DNA of 64,000 bases from Rhodospirillaceae bacterium. Lineage in GTDB: Bacteria; Pseudomonadota; Alphaproteobacteria; UBA8366; Aestuariispiraceae. Below, in pieces: positions 62,345 through 64,000 of this stretch (position 1 is the stretch's first letter; the number at the start of each line of letters is the position of its first letter). The notes under the pieces are model-generated. The model was not told the DNA's origin. It made no database searches and worked only from the letters and a program-made list of their open reading frames with translations. The translations under genes and the position numbers were made by a program. Where the stretch lies: contig PAQY01000013.1 of NCBI GenBank assembly GCA_002709955.1, positions 380,057 through 444,056 of the forward strand. Direction: 5' to 3'.

Positions 62345-63346
62345 TTACTCCGGCTTTTGATAGCAGCCCGCCGTTTCTGCCCGCATTCGGGTCAGGGCAT
62401 AGACCATGCGCATCGTTTCACACGGGGTCTTCAGCAGATCGGCGACTTCTATGGTCGCGCCCAGGATCGCATCCAGCTCTATGGCACGTCCACGGTCGTA
62501 ATCTTGCAGCATGGACGTTCTGAAGGCCCCCAGTTTCAGGCCTCCCTGGAACCGCTGGTCGATGGAAACGGACAGGGACACGTTCAACGCGACACACAGG
62601 TCTGAGAATTCTTCCATCATGCGCCGCCCGATCCCGGAAATCTGGGGATCATGGGTCATGACATCAAGGGTGCCGCCGGTCACGACGGAAAGAGGGTTCG
62701 CCCACAGATTGCCCATCAGCTTGTTCAGAACGTCAGCGCGGATCGTCTCTGACACGCTGCATGTCAGTCCGGCGGCTTCAATAATTGCGGCAATTTCCAG
62801 TAGAATGGGGGAAGGGGGCTGCGTGATGGCACCGATGACCAGCCTGTTCGCGCCGGAGCTTTTAATCGTATAGGGGGCGATAACTTCTGACGCCAGATAG
62901 ACCGCACAGCCAATGATCTTGGACGGGTCGAACTGTTGCGACAGGATGCCGTCCGGGTCCACATGTTTCACAATGTGATTTTTGTGGGGGCCGTCTGCGC
63001 CCTGAAAGAACCACCAGGGTAAGCCATTGATGGCTGTCAGGATTTGTGTGTCTGGGCCTATCAAGGGGGTGATCATGGGCAGGGCACTTTTAATTTGGTG
63101 CGCCTTGACCGCAATGATAATCAGGTCCTGGGGCCCCTCCATCGCGGGCGCATCCGTGACCCTGGGGTGACAGGTGAAACCGTCTGCCATGTTCTGGAAG
63201 GTGGCATCTTCAAAGGTCAGGCCATGTTGGCGGATTGCCGCTAGGGTCGGACCACGCGCGATTAACAGGGGATCCGCGCCAATTCTGGCCAACAGCGCCG
63301 TGATCATGCCCCCGATCGCACCGGCCCCAACAATCGCAATCTTCAT
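62345..63346 (-). CDS. panE: 2-dehydropantoate 2-reductase-like protein
   Basis: 333 residues. MKIAIVGAGAIGGMITALLA is the NADP-binding start; IIIAVKAHQIKSALPMITPL, and NKLMGNLWANPLSVVTGGTL with the catalytic Lys, are in ApbA/PanE order. It would reduce ketopantoate to pantoate for CoA, though related paralogues act on other keto acids. ATG 63346 follows AAAGGG; the frame beyond has no homology. It precedes the TAXI gene by 200 bp filled with palindromes. Confidence 0.88.
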   Translation of the reverse strand: MKIAIVGAGAIGGMITALLARIGADPLLIARGPTLAAIRQHGLTFEDATFQNMADGFTCHPRVTDAPAMEGPQDLIIIAVKAHQIKSALPMITPLIGPDTQILTAINGLPWWFFQGADGPHKNHIVKHVDPDGILSQQFDPSKIIGCAVYLASEVIAPYTIKSSGANRLVIGAITQPPSPILLEIAAIIEAAGLTCSVSETIRADVLNKLMGNLWANPLSVVTGGTLDVMTHDPQISGIGRRMMEEFSDLCVALNVSLSVSIDQRFQGGLKLGAFRTSMLQDYDRGRAIELDAILGATIEVADLLKTPCETMRMVYALTRMRAETAGCYQKPE

Positions 63347-63391
63347 TTCATACCCTTTATCGGTTCTTCGTCGCAACACTGTGCCGTGATA

Positions 63392-63426
63392 GGAAACGGG
63401 CGCCAGAGGATTTCCACTGACGCCCG
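63392..63426 (-). terminator. intrinsic terminator of the amino-acid ABC transporter operon
   Basis: On the minus strand CGGGCGTCAG (63426-63417) pairs with CTGGCGCCCG (63406-63397), one G-U pair, followed by TTTCC. It lies about 90 bp after the ATPase stop and before panE. Confidence 0.72.
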
Positions 63427-63516
63427 CTTTGCTGATACGGTGCCCCTGCGATGGGTGGCAACCATCCCCTCTTTAGTCCAATTTCTCCCTAAACTCAGGC
63501 AATTTTATTGTCAGAC

Positions 63517-63999
63517 TTAATGTCCCAGAATCTGGCTCAGGAACAGTTTTGTGCGCTCGTTTTGTGGGTTGGTGAAGAATTCCTCGGGCTTGTTTTCCTC
63601 GATGATTTCCCCACCATCCATAAAGATCACACGGTCGGCGACTTTGCGTGCAAAGCCCATTTCGTGGGTCACACACAGCATCGTCATGCCGGTTGAGGCG
63701 AGGTCGATCATCGTATCCAGCACTTCGGAAATCATTTCCGGGTCCAGGGCGGATGTCGGCTCGTCAAACAGCATGATCCGCGGGTTCATGCACAGGGACC
63801 GGGCAATGGCGACACGCTGTTGCTGACCACCGGACAATTGCCCCGGATATTTCAATGCCTGTTCCGGGATCTTGACCCGTTCCAGGTATTTCATGGCAAT
63901 CTCTTCCGCTTCACGCTTGGGGGTCTTGCGCACCCAGATCGGTGCCAGCGTGCAGTTTTCCAGCACGGTCAGATGCGGGAACAGATTGAAGTGCTGAAA
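63517..63999 (-). CDS. polar amino-acid ABC transporter ATP-binding protein (C-terminal part)
   Basis: About 160 residues are in the window; the N-terminus with Walker A is outside. [19 protein letters not shown] includes the Q loop, [17 protein letters not shown] is the signature, [16 protein letters not shown] Walker B, and [20 protein letters not shown] the H loop. It matches the GlnQ/AapP group that drives uptake of glutamine, glutamate or general amino acids. Last gene of its operon, followed by a terminator. Confidence 0.95.
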   Translation of the reverse strand, partial: FQHFNLFPHLTVLENCTLAPIWVRKTPKREAEEIAMKYLERVKIPEQALKYPGQLSGGQQQRVAIARSLCMNPRIMLFDEPTSALDPEMISEVLDTMIDLASTGMTMLCVTHEMGFARKVADRVIFMDGGEIIEENKPEEFFTNPQNERTKLFLSQILGH

Positions 64000-64000
64000 C

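Overview
The window is a gene-dense stretch of chromosome from what looks like a marine or aquatic alphaproteobacterium. MipZ, a DUF3750 protein, a class GN sortase with its target, a DOPA 4,5-dioxygenase-like protein and the gene order zinc ribbon (MJ0042) / ftsE-ftsX-ydcF-plsC all point that way. A cupin that keeps the metal ligands of DMSP lyases and the sortase pair favour a marine habitat. I cannot place the genus; a Rhodospirillales-like lineage is my guess. I saw no rRNA, tRNA, CRISPR array, prophage or insertion sequence. Both edges cut a gene: a LysR regulator on the left and an amino-acid ABC transporter ATPase on the right.

Layout. 0-7.7 kb: LysR/SDR divergent pair, heparinase-like protein with rpe, a VOC protein, a shortened GlcG/DUF336 protein, a universal stress protein coupled to a sodium:alanine symporter, and a glycosyltransferase. 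7.8-12.9 kb: a queuosine locus (yhhQ-queA, tgt, queG) interrupted by a 91-bp tandem repeat and by one AT-rich secreted-protein gene. 12.9-17.1 kb: rpmB, a PagL-like lipid A deacylase, an ArsR/ACR3 arsenite module, a VOC protein and a zinc-ribbon membrane protein. 17.3-20.3 kb: ftsE-ftsX-ydcF-plsC envelope operon. 20.5-27 kb: B12-dependent ribonucleotide reductase, then a minus-strand block with a D-amino-acid PLP enzyme, a 52-residue Pmp3 protein, a hydratase, the DMSP-lyase-like cupin and an aspartate aminotransferase. 27.2-30 kb: sortase target and sortase. 30-35.4 kb: serB, miaA, ilvB-ilvN and a ParDE toxin-antitoxin pair. 35.5-42.4 kb: aldo/keto reductase, ankyrin-like protein, cytochrome c, an EF-hand NADPH oxidase (NOX5-like), a VOC protein, dxs and a DUF454 protein. 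42.5-48.3 kb: MATE pump, HAD phosphatase and sugar-nucleotide genes (phosphomannomutase, UDP-glucose dehydrogenase, galU). 48.5-56.4 kb: two DnaJ-domain proteins, a vWA protein, MipZ, a lipoprotein, DUF3750, a DMT transporter, AmpD-like amidase, a DsbA-fold isomerase and a DOPA-dioxygenase-like protein. 56.6-64 kb: GDP-fucose genes gmd-fcl, an SLC13 permease, a tandem universal stress protein behind a perfect FNR box, an orphan TAXI binding protein, panE and the ABC ATPase.

Working together. yhhQ, queA, tgt and queG cover precursor uptake, base exchange and the last two steps of queuosine synthesis, so this locus could run on salvaged precursor. PMM, Ugd, GalU, Gmd and Fcl supply UDP-glucose, UDP-glucuronate and GDP-fucose for surface polysaccharide, and PagL and PlsC act on envelope lipids.

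The strongest observations outside routine annotation are: (1) a full-length NOX5-like oxidase with three canonical EF-hand loops; (2) a family of palindromic repeats sitting exactly between convergent genes, whose terminal inverted repeat TAGAGC/GCTCTA supplies the stop codons of the genes on both sides; (3) the candidate DMSP lyase; and (4) several candidate operators and leaders, including a perfect FNR site placed at -41.5 of a good -10 element.
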